NCBI RefSeq assembly: GCF_900168015.1
Contig: NZ_FUYR01000002.1
Span: 1 to 64,000 of the forward strand
Source of the DNA: Daejeonella lutea
Lineage (GTDB): Bacteria > Bacteroidota > Bacteroidia > Sphingobacteriales > Sphingobacteriaceae
Length of the DNA stretch: 64,000 nucleotides
Direction: 5' to 3'
The stretch's first letter is position 1. Each line of letters opens with the position of its first letter. The translations under genes and the position numbers were made by a program. Of this stretch, positions 42,727 to 51,248 are shown one piece after another. The notes under the pieces are model-generated. The model saw nothing but the letters and a program-made list of their open reading frames with translations. It was not told where the DNA came from and searched no databases.

Positions 42727-43998
42727 CTATTGCTTATAAACTACCCCTTCTTTCATCACAAAATTCATAGAACTTAGAATTTTAATATCCTTTAGGGGGT
42801 CGCCGTTTACAGCGATTATATCTGCAGATTTTCCCTTTTCAATAGACCCAACACGGTCGGAAATGCCTAAAAGATCTGCAGCATTCACCGTGGCCGATTT
42901 GATAGCTTCCATTGCCGGCATTCCTGCTTCAACCATATATTCAAATTCCTTATAGTTTTTACCGTGGGCGAATACACCTGCATCCGTACCAAAGGCAATT
43001 TTAACTCCCGATTTAAAGGCAGTCGCAAAAGTGCTTTGAATTTTCGGTCCGGTTGCTATGGCTTTTGGGACTACCAATGGCGGGTAGTACCCAGGTATTT
43101 TGGCAGAATCGGCAACTGATTTCCCGGCTGTTATCGTGGGAACATAATAGGTACCGTATTGCTTCATTAGAGCAATGACTTCATCATCCATAAAAGTTCC
43201 ATGTTCAATTGAAGCCACTCCTGCCCGGATAGCTCTTTTCATTCCCTCAGCACCATGAGCGTGGGCCGCAACACGGTATCCATAGTCTTTGGCGGTATTA
43301 ACAACTGCCCTAATTTCATCTTCTGTAAATTGTGCTCCCGCCCCATCCTTTGCATTACTTAAAACGCCACCCGTAGCGGTAATTTTAATAACGTCAGAGC
43401 TTTCTTTGTAACGTTGTCTCACGGCTTTCCTGGCTTCCTCCGGACTGTTAATTACCCCGTCTTTGGCCTCAGGATCTCCGACTAATGCTCTGCTATAACC
43501 ATTCGAGGGATCCGCATGTCCACCAGTGGTCGCTATACTTTTACCCGCAGCTAAAATTCTCGGCCCTTTGATATCTCCCTGATTAATTGCGTTTCTGAGC
43601 GATATGGCAACAATTCCACCCAAATCTCTTACCGTCGTAAACCCTGCCATCAACGTTCGTTCAGAAAATTTAACAGCCTTCAACGCATAATCATCTTCAT
43701 TCAGAGTAAATTCTTCCATGTACTGATTCTTACTGGTCTCACCAGATAAATGAACATGAGAGTCGATAAAGCCCGGCATTACTGTCTGGTTTCTCTTGTC
43801 AATAAGTTTATCGTTTGCAGAACCAGACTGATAACCCTTTCTGACATCAATAATTTTATTTGATTCTATGACGATCGTCATCTCCGTTTGAACGGAATTG
43901 GACTTCCCGTCGATTAATCGCCCGCACTGTATAAAAGTTTGCTGGGCAAATGCAGGCAGAGTAAAAAATGCAGAAAAAAGAATCGTAGGATATTTCAT
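42727..43998 (-). CDS. secreted metal-dependent amidohydrolase (Xaa-Pro dipeptidase/imidazolonepropionase-like)
   Basis: 423 residues, TIM-barrel amidohydrolase with a signal peptide (about 1-18, ending AFAQQ). Motif 1 is MPGFIDSHVHLSG near 74, ITATGGVLSN near 203 carries the usual lysine/carbamate-side region, AAHAHGAEGMKRAIRAGVASIEHGT near 243-267 holds the metal histidines, and AFGTDAGVFAHG near 335 holds the catalytic Asp. The family often cleaves dipeptides with a C-terminal proline or cyclic amides. The exported location suggests scavenging of peptides. A terminator 40 bases upstream separates it from bacilliredoxin. Confidence 0.88.
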   Translation of the reverse strand: MKYPTILFSAFFTLPAFAQQTFIQCGRLIDGKSNSVQTEMTIVIESNKIIDVRKGYQSGSANDKLIDKRNQTVMPGFIDSHVHLSGETSKNQYMEEFTLNEDDYALKAVKFSERTLMAGFTTVRDLGGIVAISLRNAINQGDIKGPRILAAGKSIATTGGHADPSNGYSRALVGDPEAKDGVINSPEEARKAVRQRYKESSDVIKITATGGVLSNAKDGAGAQFTEDEIRAVVNTAKDYGYRVAAHAHGAEGMKRAIRAGVASIEHGTFMDDEVIALMKQYGTYYVPTITAGKSVADSAKIPGYYPPLVVPKAIATGPKIQSTFATAFKSGVKIAFGTDAGVFAHGKNYKEFEYMVEAGMPAMEAIKSATVNAADLLGISDRVGSIEKGKSADIIAVNGDPLKDIKILSSMNFVMKEGVVYKQ

Positions 43999-44040
43999 AC
44001 CGAGGTTTTGGTTAACCTAAGCTATCCAAAAAAGGGTACA

Positions 44041-44070
44041 AAACAAAAAATCCGGGCTGAGCCGGATTTT
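44041..44070 (-). terminator. rho-independent terminator downstream of bacilliredoxin
   Basis: On the reverse strand a perfect stem AAAATCCGG/CCGGATTTT with a six-base loop is followed by TTTTTTGTTT. It lies 22 bases after the bacilliredoxin stop and 43 bases before the amidohydrolase start, so the two genes are separate transcription units. Confidence 0.88.
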
Positions 44071-44092
44071 AATTTAAATGAGGTTGCCTAGA

Positions 44093-44503
44093 TTAGCAGT
44101 GCTGATCAAATGCCTGATTCAAATTGTCTGCGATCATTTGAGCCGGACGGCCTTCAATTTGATGACGCTCAATCATATGAACAAGCTTGCCGTCTTTGAA
44201 TAAAGCAATTGCCGGTGATGATGGAGGAAATGGCAGCATGTGAGCTCTTGCCTTATCAACAGCTTCCTTTTCCATTCCTGCAAACACAGTCACAAACTTA
44301 TCTGGATGTTTTTCAAACTCTGTGGACATTTTAGCGGCAGGACGAGCATTTGCAGCAGCACATCCACAAACAGAATTAACCATTACAAGCACCGTTCCTT
44401 CAGATTTTATCGCCTGATCTACTTCTTCGGGCGTTCTTAAATCCTGGAAACCTGCATTAACCAACTCCTGGCGCATTGGTGCTACTAAATATTCTGGATA
44501 CAT
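44093..44503 (-). CDS. bacilliredoxin (BrxA/BrxB family, DUF1094)
   Basis: 136-residue thioredoxin-fold protein with the bacilliredoxin active site CGC in VNSVCGCAAANARPAAK near residues 43-59. Family members remove bacillithiol from mixed disulphides during oxidative stress. Bacteroidota generally have bacillithiol or an equivalent, so the role probably holds, but bshA/B/C are not in this window. PFPPSSPAIALFKDGKLVHMIERHQIEGR near 90-118 is the conserved tail with a cis-proline. It is monocistronic, followed by a clear terminator. Confidence 0.9.
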   Translation of the reverse strand: MYPEYLVAPMRQELVNAGFQDLRTPEEVDQAIKSEGTVLVMVNSVCGCAAANARPAAKMSTEFEKHPDKFVTVFAGMEKEAVDKARAHMLPFPPSSPAIALFKDGKLVHMIERHQIEGRPAQMIADNLNQAFDQHC

Positions 44504-44603
44504 ATCTTAATTATTAACGTTTTCTAAACTTTGTACAAAGTTAAGGAATGCTGATGATAGTAGTGGATAAAGAAACGTATTTGACGTTTAGATTACGGAA
44601 GGA

Positions 44604-45044
44604 GTTGACAGTGGACAGTTGACGGTTGACAGTTTTGCATAACTTATAACTAGCAACTACTGTTCTTCAATGATGAGCCCTGTGGATTTGCTTTTACTGT
44701 CATAACCGAAAAGAATCAAGCCAGAGTTTAATAAACCGGATCGCAGCGGCAACTTTTAACCAACGCGCTCTTTATCAATAACATGAATTTCAACGGCCAA
44801 AACTAAAGCGAAGAGCCGGACTACCCTAACCAAAGAACAACAAGCCCGGCTTTTCAACGAATGTTATACAGTCGTTTTAGGCAATAATCTCTCTCAACTT
44901 TACTTTCCCATTTCCACTCGAAATTCTCAGCTCTCCACTCTCAATTTTCCATTATCACCTCTAAACTGTCACCTTTCAACCCTAGCTCATATTCCAGTTA
45001 GATACGTCATTCCATTGTCAACCGTCAACTGTCAACCGTCAACT
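44604..45044. repeat. inverted pair of 7-bp arrays upstream of ahcY
   Basis: Left arm 44604-44632: GTTGACA, GTGGACA, GTTGACG, GTTGACA. Right arm 45017-45044: GTCAACC, GTCAACT, GTCAACC, GTCAACT. Sixteen bases of the left arm (44617-44632) match the reverse complement of 45029-45044 exactly. The 384 bases between contain no convincing gene, only scattered CT-rich, poorly phased repeats near 44880-44990 and an A/G-rich stretch near 44800. Confidence 0.8.
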
Positions 45045-45056
45045 TAACCATCTATC

Positions 45057-45087
45057 TTTGAATTAACAACCCAATCCCTTACCTTTG
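45057..45087 (+). promoter_or_regulatory. ahcY: full-consensus Bacteroidota promoter for ahcY (TTTG-N19-TACCTTTG)
   Basis: TTTG at 45057-45060, exactly 19 bases, TACCTTTG at 45080-45087. Transcription would begin near 45092-45094 and give a leader of about 75 bases. The -33 TTTG is itself the end of an octamer TATCTTTG, which could act as a second, upstream -7 box. Confidence 0.78.
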
Positions 45088-45093
45088 CGAACT

Positions 45094-45155
45094 ATTTCTT
45101 ACGTGCTGGTAAGAAATAACAAATTCATTTATTAATCAATGCGTTAAGGCGCATT
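45094..45155 (+). promoter_or_regulatory. structured 5' leader of ahcY with two perfect hairpins
   Basis: Right at the predicted transcript start, ATTTCTTAC (45094-45102) pairs perfectly with GTAAGAAAT (45109-45117) over a six-base loop. A second hairpin, AATGCG (45138-45143) with CGCATT (45150-45155), also has a six-base loop and ends 13 bases before the ATG. It matches no riboswitch I know; the SAH riboswitch has different conserved blocks. It could be an RNA-stability element or an undescribed control element. Confidence 0.5.
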
Positions 45156-45168
45156 TAAAAAACAAACT

Positions 45169-46485
45169 ATGTCATCAGTAGAGACAACTTATGTACCTTA
45201 CAAAGTTAAGGACATCTCCCTTGCAGAATGGGGACGCAAAGAAATCGGATTAGCTGAAGCAGAGATGCCGGGCCTAATGTCACTTCGCGAGGAGTACGGT
45301 CCGTCACAGCCTTTGAAAGGTGCACGCATCGCAGGATGTCTGCACATGACTATCCAAACTGCAGTTTTAATTGAAACATTGACTGCCCTGGGTGCTGAAG
45401 TTACCTGGTCATCATGTAACATTTTCTCCACGCAGGATCACGCTGCTGCTGCAATTGCTGCTGCTGGTATCCAGGTTTATGCATGGAAAGGTCTCAACGA
45501 AGAAGAATTTGACTGGTGTATCGAGCAGACTTTGCATTTCGGACCAGATCGCAAGCCATTGAACATGATCCTTGACGATGGAGGCGATTTAACTAATATG
45601 GTATTCGACAGGTTCCCTGAACTTATCGCTGAGATCAAAGGTCTTTCTGAAGAAACTACCACCGGAGTTCACCGCTTATATGAGCGTATGAAAAACGGCA
45701 CATTGCACTTACCTGCAATCAACGTTAATGATTCAGTTACTAAATCCAAATTCGATAACAAATACGGATGTCGTGAGTCGTTAGTTGATGCGATCCGTCG
45801 TGCAACTGACGTAATGATGGCTGGTAAAGTAGCTGTGGTCTGCGGATACGGTGATGTTGGTAAAGGTTCTGCTGAATCTTTGAGCTCACAAGGTGTGCGT
45901 GTAATTGTAACTGAAATCGACCCGATTTGTGCTTTACAAGCTGCAATGGAAGGTTATGAAGTGAAGAAATTAGCGACTGCCATTAAAGAAGCTGACATCG
46001 TTGTTACCACTACTGGTAACTGTGACATCGTTCGCGGAGAACACTTCCTTGCATTAAAAGACAAAGCTATCGTTTGTAACATCGGTCACTTCGATAACGA
46101 GATCGACATGGCATGGTTGAACGAAAACTATGGTAATACCAAAGTTGAGATCAAGCCTCAGGTTGACAAGTACACACTTAATGGAAAAGATGTGATCGTT
46201 CTTGCAGAAGGCCGTCTTGTGAACTTAGGTTGTGCAACAGGTCACCCATCTTTCGTTATGTCTAACTCGTTCACGAACCAAACTTTGGCTCAGTTAGAAC
46301 TTTGGACTAACACTGATAAGTATGAAAACAAAGTTTACGTTTTGCCTAAGTACTTAGATGAGAAAGTAGCACGCCTTCACCTTGCTAAAATTGGTGTTGA
46401 GCTTGAAGAACTAGATCAGCATCAAGCAGATTATATCGGTGTGCCGGTTGAAGGTCCGTTCAAAGCGGATACTTACAGATACTAA
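45169..46485 (+). CDS. ahcY: adenosylhomocysteinase (SAH hydrolase)
   Basis: Reversibly splits S-adenosylhomocysteine to adenosine and homocysteine, clearing the inhibitor made by methyltransferases. At 438 residues it is normal length. [23 protein letters not shown] near 50-72 holds the substrate site, [18 protein letters not shown] near 80 is diagnostic, and [20 protein letters not shown] near 222-241 is the NAD motif. It ends KADTYRY, the canonical C-terminus with the NAD-contact KxxxYRY. A strong promoter and a structured leader precede it, and a heptamer array and terminator follow. It is monocistronic. Confidence 0.98.
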   Translation: MSSVETTYVPYKVKDISLAEWGRKEIGLAEAEMPGLMSLREEYGPSQPLKGARIAGCLHMTIQTAVLIETLTALGAEVTWSSCNIFSTQDHAAAAIAAAGIQVYAWKGLNEEEFDWCIEQTLHFGPDRKPLNMILDDGGDLTNMVFDRFPELIAEIKGLSEETTTGVHRLYERMKNGTLHLPAINVNDSVTKSKFDNKYGCRESLVDAIRRATDVMMAGKVAVVCGYGDVGKGSAESLSSQGVRVIVTEIDPICALQAAMEGYEVKKLATAIKEADIVVTTTGNCDIVRGEHFLALKDKAIVCNIGHFDNEIDMAWLNENYGNTKVEIKPQVDKYTLNGKDVIVLAEGRLVNLGCATGHPSFVMSNSFTNQTLAQLELWTNTDKYENKVYVLPKYLDEKVARLHLAKIGVELEELDQHQADYIGVPVEGPFKADTYRY

Positions 46486-46513
46486 GAGGTCTGAAGTCGG
46501 AGGTCTGAAGTCT
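46486..46513 (+). repeat. 7-bp array directly after the ahcY stop
   Basis: Four heptamers GAGGTCT, GAAGTCG, GAGGTCT, GAAGTCT begin at the first base after the TAA. They lie in the ahcY 3' untranslated region, just before its terminator. Confidence 0.8.
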
Positions 46514-46537
46514 GATCTTACCGGCGACTAAATATTA

Positions 46538-46569
46538 AACCCTTTCGATTTTTCGGAAGGGTTTTTTTG
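46538..46569 (+). terminator. rho-independent terminator of ahcY
   Basis: Stem AACCCTTTCG with CGGAAGGGTT (one G-U pair) around a TTTT-type loop, followed by a run of T. It ends the ahcY transcript 53 bases after the stop, past the heptamer array. Confidence 0.88.
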
Positions 46570-46828
46570 TTGACGAAAATTAGGCGATAGGTTATGCGTC
46601 AAGTGTCCCCCGCTGGCATACCTTCCACCCTTCGGTCCCCCAGTCGGTTGCTCTGCAGTAGTTTTGCTTCACGTCCCTCTTAAACAACGAAATCGCTTCC
46701 AGCACAAGCTACTGCTGCCGCCCCCGTTTATTTAACAAAAGCCTGTACTGGACGGGAATAACAGTTCATCACATTTTCTCTATCTTTGAAATACCTGCTA
46801 AATTCAATCTTAGCACTCCTATAATACT
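46570..46828. other. intergenic region before pdxJ, no gene seen
   Basis: The 259 bases contain no open frame I can support. The left two-thirds is rich in C and CCC runs (for example CCGCTGGCATACC and CTGCTGCCGCCCCCG) unlike neighbouring gaps, and could be a decayed gene or repeat element. At 46781-46788 the octamer TATCTTTG matches the -7 box and probably serves pdxJ; no ideal -33 box precedes it. Confidence 0.5.
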
Positions 46829-47545
46829 ATGGCACACCTATCGGTAAATATTAATAAAATCGCCACTTTAAGGAATTCAAGGGGCGGCAACAATCCGGAT
46901 CTCGTGAAAGTCGCCCTCGATTGCGAGCGTTTCGGCGCCCAGGGAATTACCGTTCACCCCCGCCCCGATGAAAGGCATATTCGCTACCAGGACGTATTCG
47001 ACCTCAAAGCAGTAATTGCAACCGAATTCAACATTGAAGGTAATCCAACCGAACAGAAATTTGTAGAATTAGTTCTGGCAAATAAACCTGCACAGGTAAC
47101 GCTTGTGCCCGACGCTGAAGGCCAACTCACCTCCAACCACGGCTGGGATACCATAAAGCATCAGGATTATCTTAAAGATATCATTGCCAAATTTCAATCT
47201 GCCGGGATCAGGGTATCCATCTTCGTAGATCCTGAAAATAGAATGATTGAAGCGGCAGCTACCACCGGAACTGATCGCATCGAGCTCTATACCGAAGCAT
47301 ATGCATCGCAATATCATGTAGATAAGGAATCTGCAATTAAGCCTTATGTAGAAGCCGCGAACCTGGCCACCCAGCTTGGACTAGGAATAAATGCCGGACA
47401 TGATCTTGATCTCCATAACCTAAAATATTTCTCACAGCAAATACCTGATCTGCTCGAGGTTAGTATAGGCCATGCATTGATTTCAGATGCTTTATATTTA
47501 GGCTTGGAAAATACAATTCAAATGTATCTCAGACAATTAAATTAA
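46829..47545 (+). CDS. pdxJ: pyridoxine 5'-phosphate synthase
   Basis: Condenses 1-deoxyxylulose 5-phosphate and aminoacetone phosphate to pyridoxine 5'-phosphate, the last ring-closing step of vitamin B6 synthesis. At 238 residues it is normal. [23 protein letters not shown] is at 4-26, [14 protein letters not shown] near 40 holds the catalytic His and Asp/Arg region, FNIEGNPT near 67, [18 protein letters not shown] near 91, and [12 protein letters not shown] near 188 the second phosphate site. It supplies PLP, the cofactor of Kbl and GcvP nearby. The next gene starts five bases after its stop. Confidence 0.96.
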   Translation: MAHLSVNINKIATLRNSRGGNNPDLVKVALDCERFGAQGITVHPRPDERHIRYQDVFDLKAVIATEFNIEGNPTEQKFVELVLANKPAQVTLVPDAEGQLTSNHGWDTIKHQDYLKDIIAKFQSAGIRVSIFVDPENRMIEAAATTGTDRIELYTEAYASQYHVDKESAIKPYVEAANLATQLGLGINAGHDLDLHNLKYFSQQIPDLLEVSIGHALISDALYLGLENTIQMYLRQLN

Positions 47546-47550
47546 AGACC

Positions 47551-48108
47551 ATGAACAAAATATATAGTTCCATACTTCTTGCTTTAATGGCTCTCGCATC
47601 TGCGTGCAGCAATGAAACTTCCATAAATGAAGATGACGCTTCTGAAGTGATCGAACAACATCTTGAGTTAGAGCCTGAATACGAAACCACAATTTTCCGT
47701 TTCGGCGAGATAAAATTAAGGGCGAACAAGGATCGACAGGTCCTGAATAAATATAGACAGCTCGAATCCCAGGGTCTTATCGAGATGACTCTTGACGAGC
47801 AGAAAAAAGTGTTCCTATCAAAGGATACAACGTTCGTTTATCAGATCAGGCTTACAGAAAAAGCAGCACCCCTTGTTCTTGAACAGGGAAAAGATCGGGC
47901 TACCGTTAAAGCTCTGAACTACATCCTTGACGAAGACAAGCCGGTTAATTTTGTAAAATCAAATAATAAAACTGCTAAAGCTACTGTATCGTTAAAAAAA
48001 GCAGAAACCGAATTCTATCCATTTCTGAACAAAGACTCAAACAGTGATTTTATTACCAAAACCTATAAGTTGAGGCTTAAGAAGGATAAGGGCTGGGAGG
48101 TAGAATAG
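47551..48108 (+). CDS. probable lipoprotein of unknown function
   Basis: 185 residues. The signal peptide ends in the lipobox LASACS (Cys at about residue 19), so the mature protein is probably lipid-anchored. After an acidic spacer the rest is a soluble domain without membrane segments. I recognise no family. KLRANKDRQVLNKYRQLESQGLIEM near 52 is charged and helical. The five-base gap to pdxJ suggests one transcript, but no functional link to vitamin B6 can be argued. Confidence 0.75.
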   Translation: MNKIYSSILLALMALASACSNETSINEDDASEVIEQHLELEPEYETTIFRFGEIKLRANKDRQVLNKYRQLESQGLIEMTLDEQKKVFLSKDTTFVYQIRLTEKAAPLVLEQGKDRATVKALNYILDEDKPVNFVKSNNKTAKATVSLKKAETEFYPFLNKDSNSDFITKTYKLRLKKDKGWEVE

Positions 48109-48199
48109 TTCGCTGCTTCTCAAGTTTTTTATAACGTCCGTTGAGCCATAAATAAGGGGAATTTTCTTACTTTTGCCCCACCAATATTCCCCCTCTTTA

Positions 48200-51082
48200 A
48201 TGAAGCTTAATATAGATTACCAGGAAAAATTTGAGCAGCGTCATATTGCTCCTAATGAGCAGGATACTGCCGGCATGCTCGAAACTATCGGCATCAATTC
48301 TTTAGACGAACTGATCGCACAAACTGTGCCTTCCAACATCCGTTTGAAGAGTTCCCTGAATCTTCCTAATGCCAAGAGTGAGTTCGATTACCTGAATGAT
48401 CTCAAAGTTACGGCGTCAAAAAACAAGGTCTTTAAATCTTATATCGGCCAGGGATACAACGATGTGATTGTTCCAGGAGTTATCCAGCGTAACATTCTCG
48501 AAAATCCGGGATGGTATACCCAATATACCCCTTACCAGGCTGAGATTGCTCAGGGGCGCTTGCAAGCATTGCTTAATTTCCAGACAATGGTTGTCGACCT
48601 TACTGGTATGGAAATAGCAAACGCTTCTCTTCTTGACGAAGGTACAGCTGCCGGTGAAGCAATGTTTATGCAATACAGCCTTCGAAAGAATACCAATGCA
48701 AATATTTTCTTTGTTTCTGAAGAAGTTCTGCCGCAAACCATTGACATTTTAAAAACCCGCTCAGCCCCATACGGGATTGAAATAATGATTGGCGATCACC
48801 GCACGGTCGAACTCAATGATTCGATGTTCGGTGCAATAGTTCAGTATCCTGCAGGCAACGGTGAAGTTTATAATTACAAAGACTTTGCAGCTAAAGGCCA
48901 TGAAAAGGGCATTAAGCTGACCGTAGTTGTCGATATTATGTCGCTAAGTTTATTGACGCCGCCGGGCGAATGGGGAGCTGATATTGTTGTTGGTTCAAGC
49001 CAGCGCTTTGGTGTTCCAATGGGCTTCGGTGGTCCGCACGCAGCATTTTTCGCTACGAAAGACGAATACAAGCGCTCAATGCCTGGAAGGATAATTGGTG
49101 TTACCATCGACAGCGCCGGAAATTATGCCCTCCGTATGGCGCTTCAAACTCGTGAACAGCATATCCGCAGAGATAAAGCAACATCTAATATCTGTACTGC
49201 ACAGGCGCTTCTGGCTATTATGGCTGGGATGTACGCGATCTATCACGGGCCAACTGGCATTAAATTAATAGCAGAGCGAATTCACGGTCTTGCTGTATTA
49301 CTTAAAGATTCACTTCAGAGCCTCGGTTATAAACAGGAGAACGAATCATTTTTTGACACCCTACGATTTGATCTCGGTGATCTTGTCAACTCTATTCACG
49401 CAGAAGCATTAAATAATGAGGTTAATCTAAACTATAAAGGATCTATAGTTACCATATCATTAGATGAAACAACATCTTTTGATGACGTGCAAACCTTAGT
49501 TCGCTTGTTTGCAAAAGTGAAAGGTAAAAACCTGCATGACGTCGATACTGATAATCTAAAAGATGCGATTAAACTTCATATTCCTTCAGAATTAGAACGA
49601 ACTTCTGCTTACCTCAGCCATCCAATATTTAATTCGCATCATTCAGAACATGAAATGCTGAGGTACATAAAATCGCTTGAGGCTAAGGATTTATCACTAT
49701 GTCATTCAATGATAGCGCTTGGCTCGTGTACTATGAAGCTGAATGCTACCACAGAAATGGTTCCTGTTACCTGGGCTGAGTTCGGCAAGATGCATCCATT
49801 TGCGCCTTCAGATCAGGTCGGTGGATACATGCAGATCTTTGATGAGCTAAACAAATGGCTGAGTGAGATCACAGGTTTTGCCGCGATGAGCCTGCAACCT
49901 AATGCCGGTGCTCAGGGCGAATATGCCGGTCTAATGGTAATTCGTGCTTACCACCAGGATCGCGGTGATTTCCAGCGCACTGTCGCCCTGATTCCATCTT
50001 CTGCCCACGGAACTAATCCTGCATCTGCAGCTATGGCCGGCATGAAGATCGTGATCGTGAAATGCGATGAAAAAGGGAATATTGATGTGGCTGATCTTAA
50101 AGCGAAAGCTGAAGAGCATGCTGAAAATCTCTCTTGTTTAATGGTTACATACCCCTCAACTCATGGAGTATTTGAAGAATCAATTATAGAGGTCTGCGAA
50201 ACCATTCACAAATACGGTGGACAGGTATATATGGATGGTGCCAATATGAATGCGCAGGTAGGACTTACGAGTCCGGCGACGATTGGAGCGGATGTTTGTC
50301 ACTTGAACCTTCATAAAACATTCTGTATCCCTCACGGTGGTGGCGGTCCGGGAATGGGGCCAATCGGTGTAGCAAAACATCTTGTACCCTATCTTCCTGG
50401 CCATCCGGTTGTTGCAATTGGAAATGAAAAATCTATTCCTGCAGTTTCATCCGCACCATGGGGGTCGGCATCAATTCTTTTGATCTCTCATGCATACATT
50501 GCAATGATGGGTTCTGAAGGTCTCACAAATGCAACAAAATACGCAATACTTAATGCGAATTATATAAAATCAAGGCTGGAAAAACATTACCCGGTGCTCT
50601 ATTCTGGTAGCCAGGGCCGCTGTGCTCATGAGATGATCCTCGACTGCCGTTCTTTTAAAAACTTCGGAATCGAAGTAACTGACATAGCCAAAAGATTAAT
50701 GGATTACGGTTTCCATGCACCTACGGTATCCTTTCCTGTTGCGGGCACAGTGATGATCGAACCGACAGAATCTGAGCCTAAACATGAACTTGATCGATTC
50801 TGCGATGCCATGATCTCGATCCGTTCTGAAATAAAGGAAGTAGAAGCCGGAACGTCTGATAAAATTGACAACCCATTGAAAAACGCACCACATACATCGG
50901 CTGTAGTGACTGCCGATGAATGGGATCGTTCATATAGCAGACAAAAAGCAGCATTTCCTCTTCCTTATGTAGCCGCTTTCAAATTCTGGCCATCAGTTGG
51001 CCGGGTTAACGACACGCACGGCGACCGTACCCTAATCTGTGCTTGCCCTCCTATTGAAAGTTATACGGAAGAGTTGGTTTAA
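48200..51082 (+). CDS. gcvP: glycine dehydrogenase (aminomethyl-transferring), P protein
   Basis: PLP-dependent P protein of the glycine cleavage system: decarboxylates glycine and passes the aminomethyl group to the lipoyl arm of GcvH. With the ATG at 48200 it is 960 residues (a start at 48173 would add nine). A single long chain (fused alpha/beta type). The PLP lysine is in [21 protein letters not shown] near 702-722; [14 protein letters not shown] near 515 and [12 protein letters not shown] near 573 are family markers. TACTTTTG, a -7 box, lies upstream at 48168-48175. gcvT and gcvH are not in this window. A terminator follows. Confidence 0.97.
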   Translation: MKLNIDYQEKFEQRHIAPNEQDTAGMLETIGINSLDELIAQTVPSNIRLKSSLNLPNAKSEFDYLNDLKVTASKNKVFKSYIGQGYNDVIVPGVIQRNILENPGWYTQYTPYQAEIAQGRLQALLNFQTMVVDLTGMEIANASLLDEGTAAGEAMFMQYSLRKNTNANIFFVSEEVLPQTIDILKTRSAPYGIEIMIGDHRTVELNDSMFGAIVQYPAGNGEVYNYKDFAAKGHEKGIKLTVVVDIMSLSLLTPPGEWGADIVVGSSQRFGVPMGFGGPHAAFFATKDEYKRSMPGRIIGVTIDSAGNYALRMALQTREQHIRRDKATSNICTAQALLAIMAGMYAIYHGPTGIKLIAERIHGLAVLLKDSLQSLGYKQENESFFDTLRFDLGDLVNSIHAEALNNEVNLNYKGSIVTISLDETTSFDDVQTLVRLFAKVKGKNLHDVDTDNLKDAIKLHIPSELERTSAYLSHPIFNSHHSEHEMLRYIKSLEAKDLSLCHSMIALGSCTMKLNATTEMVPVTWAEFGKMHPFAPSDQVGGYMQIFDELNKWLSEITGFAAMSLQPNAGAQGEYAGLMVIRAYHQDRGDFQRTVALIPSSAHGTNPASAAMAGMKIVIVKCDEKGNIDVADLKAKAEEHAENLSCLMVTYPSTHGVFEESIIEVCETIHKYGGQVYMDGANMNAQVGLTSPATIGADVCHLNLHKTFCIPHGGGGPGMGPIGVAKHLVPYLPGHPVVAIGNEKSIPAVSSAPWGSASILLISHAYIAMMGSEGLTNATKYAILNANYIKSRLEKHYPVLYSGSQGRCAHEMILDCRSFKNFGIEVTDIAKRLMDYGFHAPTVSFPVAGTVMIEPTESEPKHELDRFCDAMISIRSEIKEVEAGTSDKIDNPLKNAPHTSAVVTADEWDRSYSRQKAAFPLPYVAAFKFWPSVGRVNDTHGDRTLICACPPIESYTEELV

Positions 51083-51102
51083 ACAACCGCCTTCTACATC
51101 CT

Positions 51103-51144
51103 AAAAGCCGGATTCACCACGAAGAAGTGAATCCGGCTTTTTTG
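51103..51144 (+). terminator. rho-independent terminator of gcvP
   Basis: A 14-base perfect stem (AAAGCCGGATTCA with TGAATCCGGCTTT) around an 11-base loop, followed by a T run. It begins 20 bases after the gcvP stop. Confidence 0.93.
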
Positions 51145-51248
51145 TTCCCAGATTTGATACTTTCAATGGAAATCAATCTTATTATCTTAGTTTTCATACA
51201 TTTATTTCCTTGTAACAAATTTGTACCTTAGGTAAATTTGGGTGGACA

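Noticed and set aside
45094-45168. SAH riboswitch in front of ahcY
   Set aside because: The conserved purine-rich core and pseudoknot pattern of SAH riboswitches are not seen; only two simple hairpins are present.
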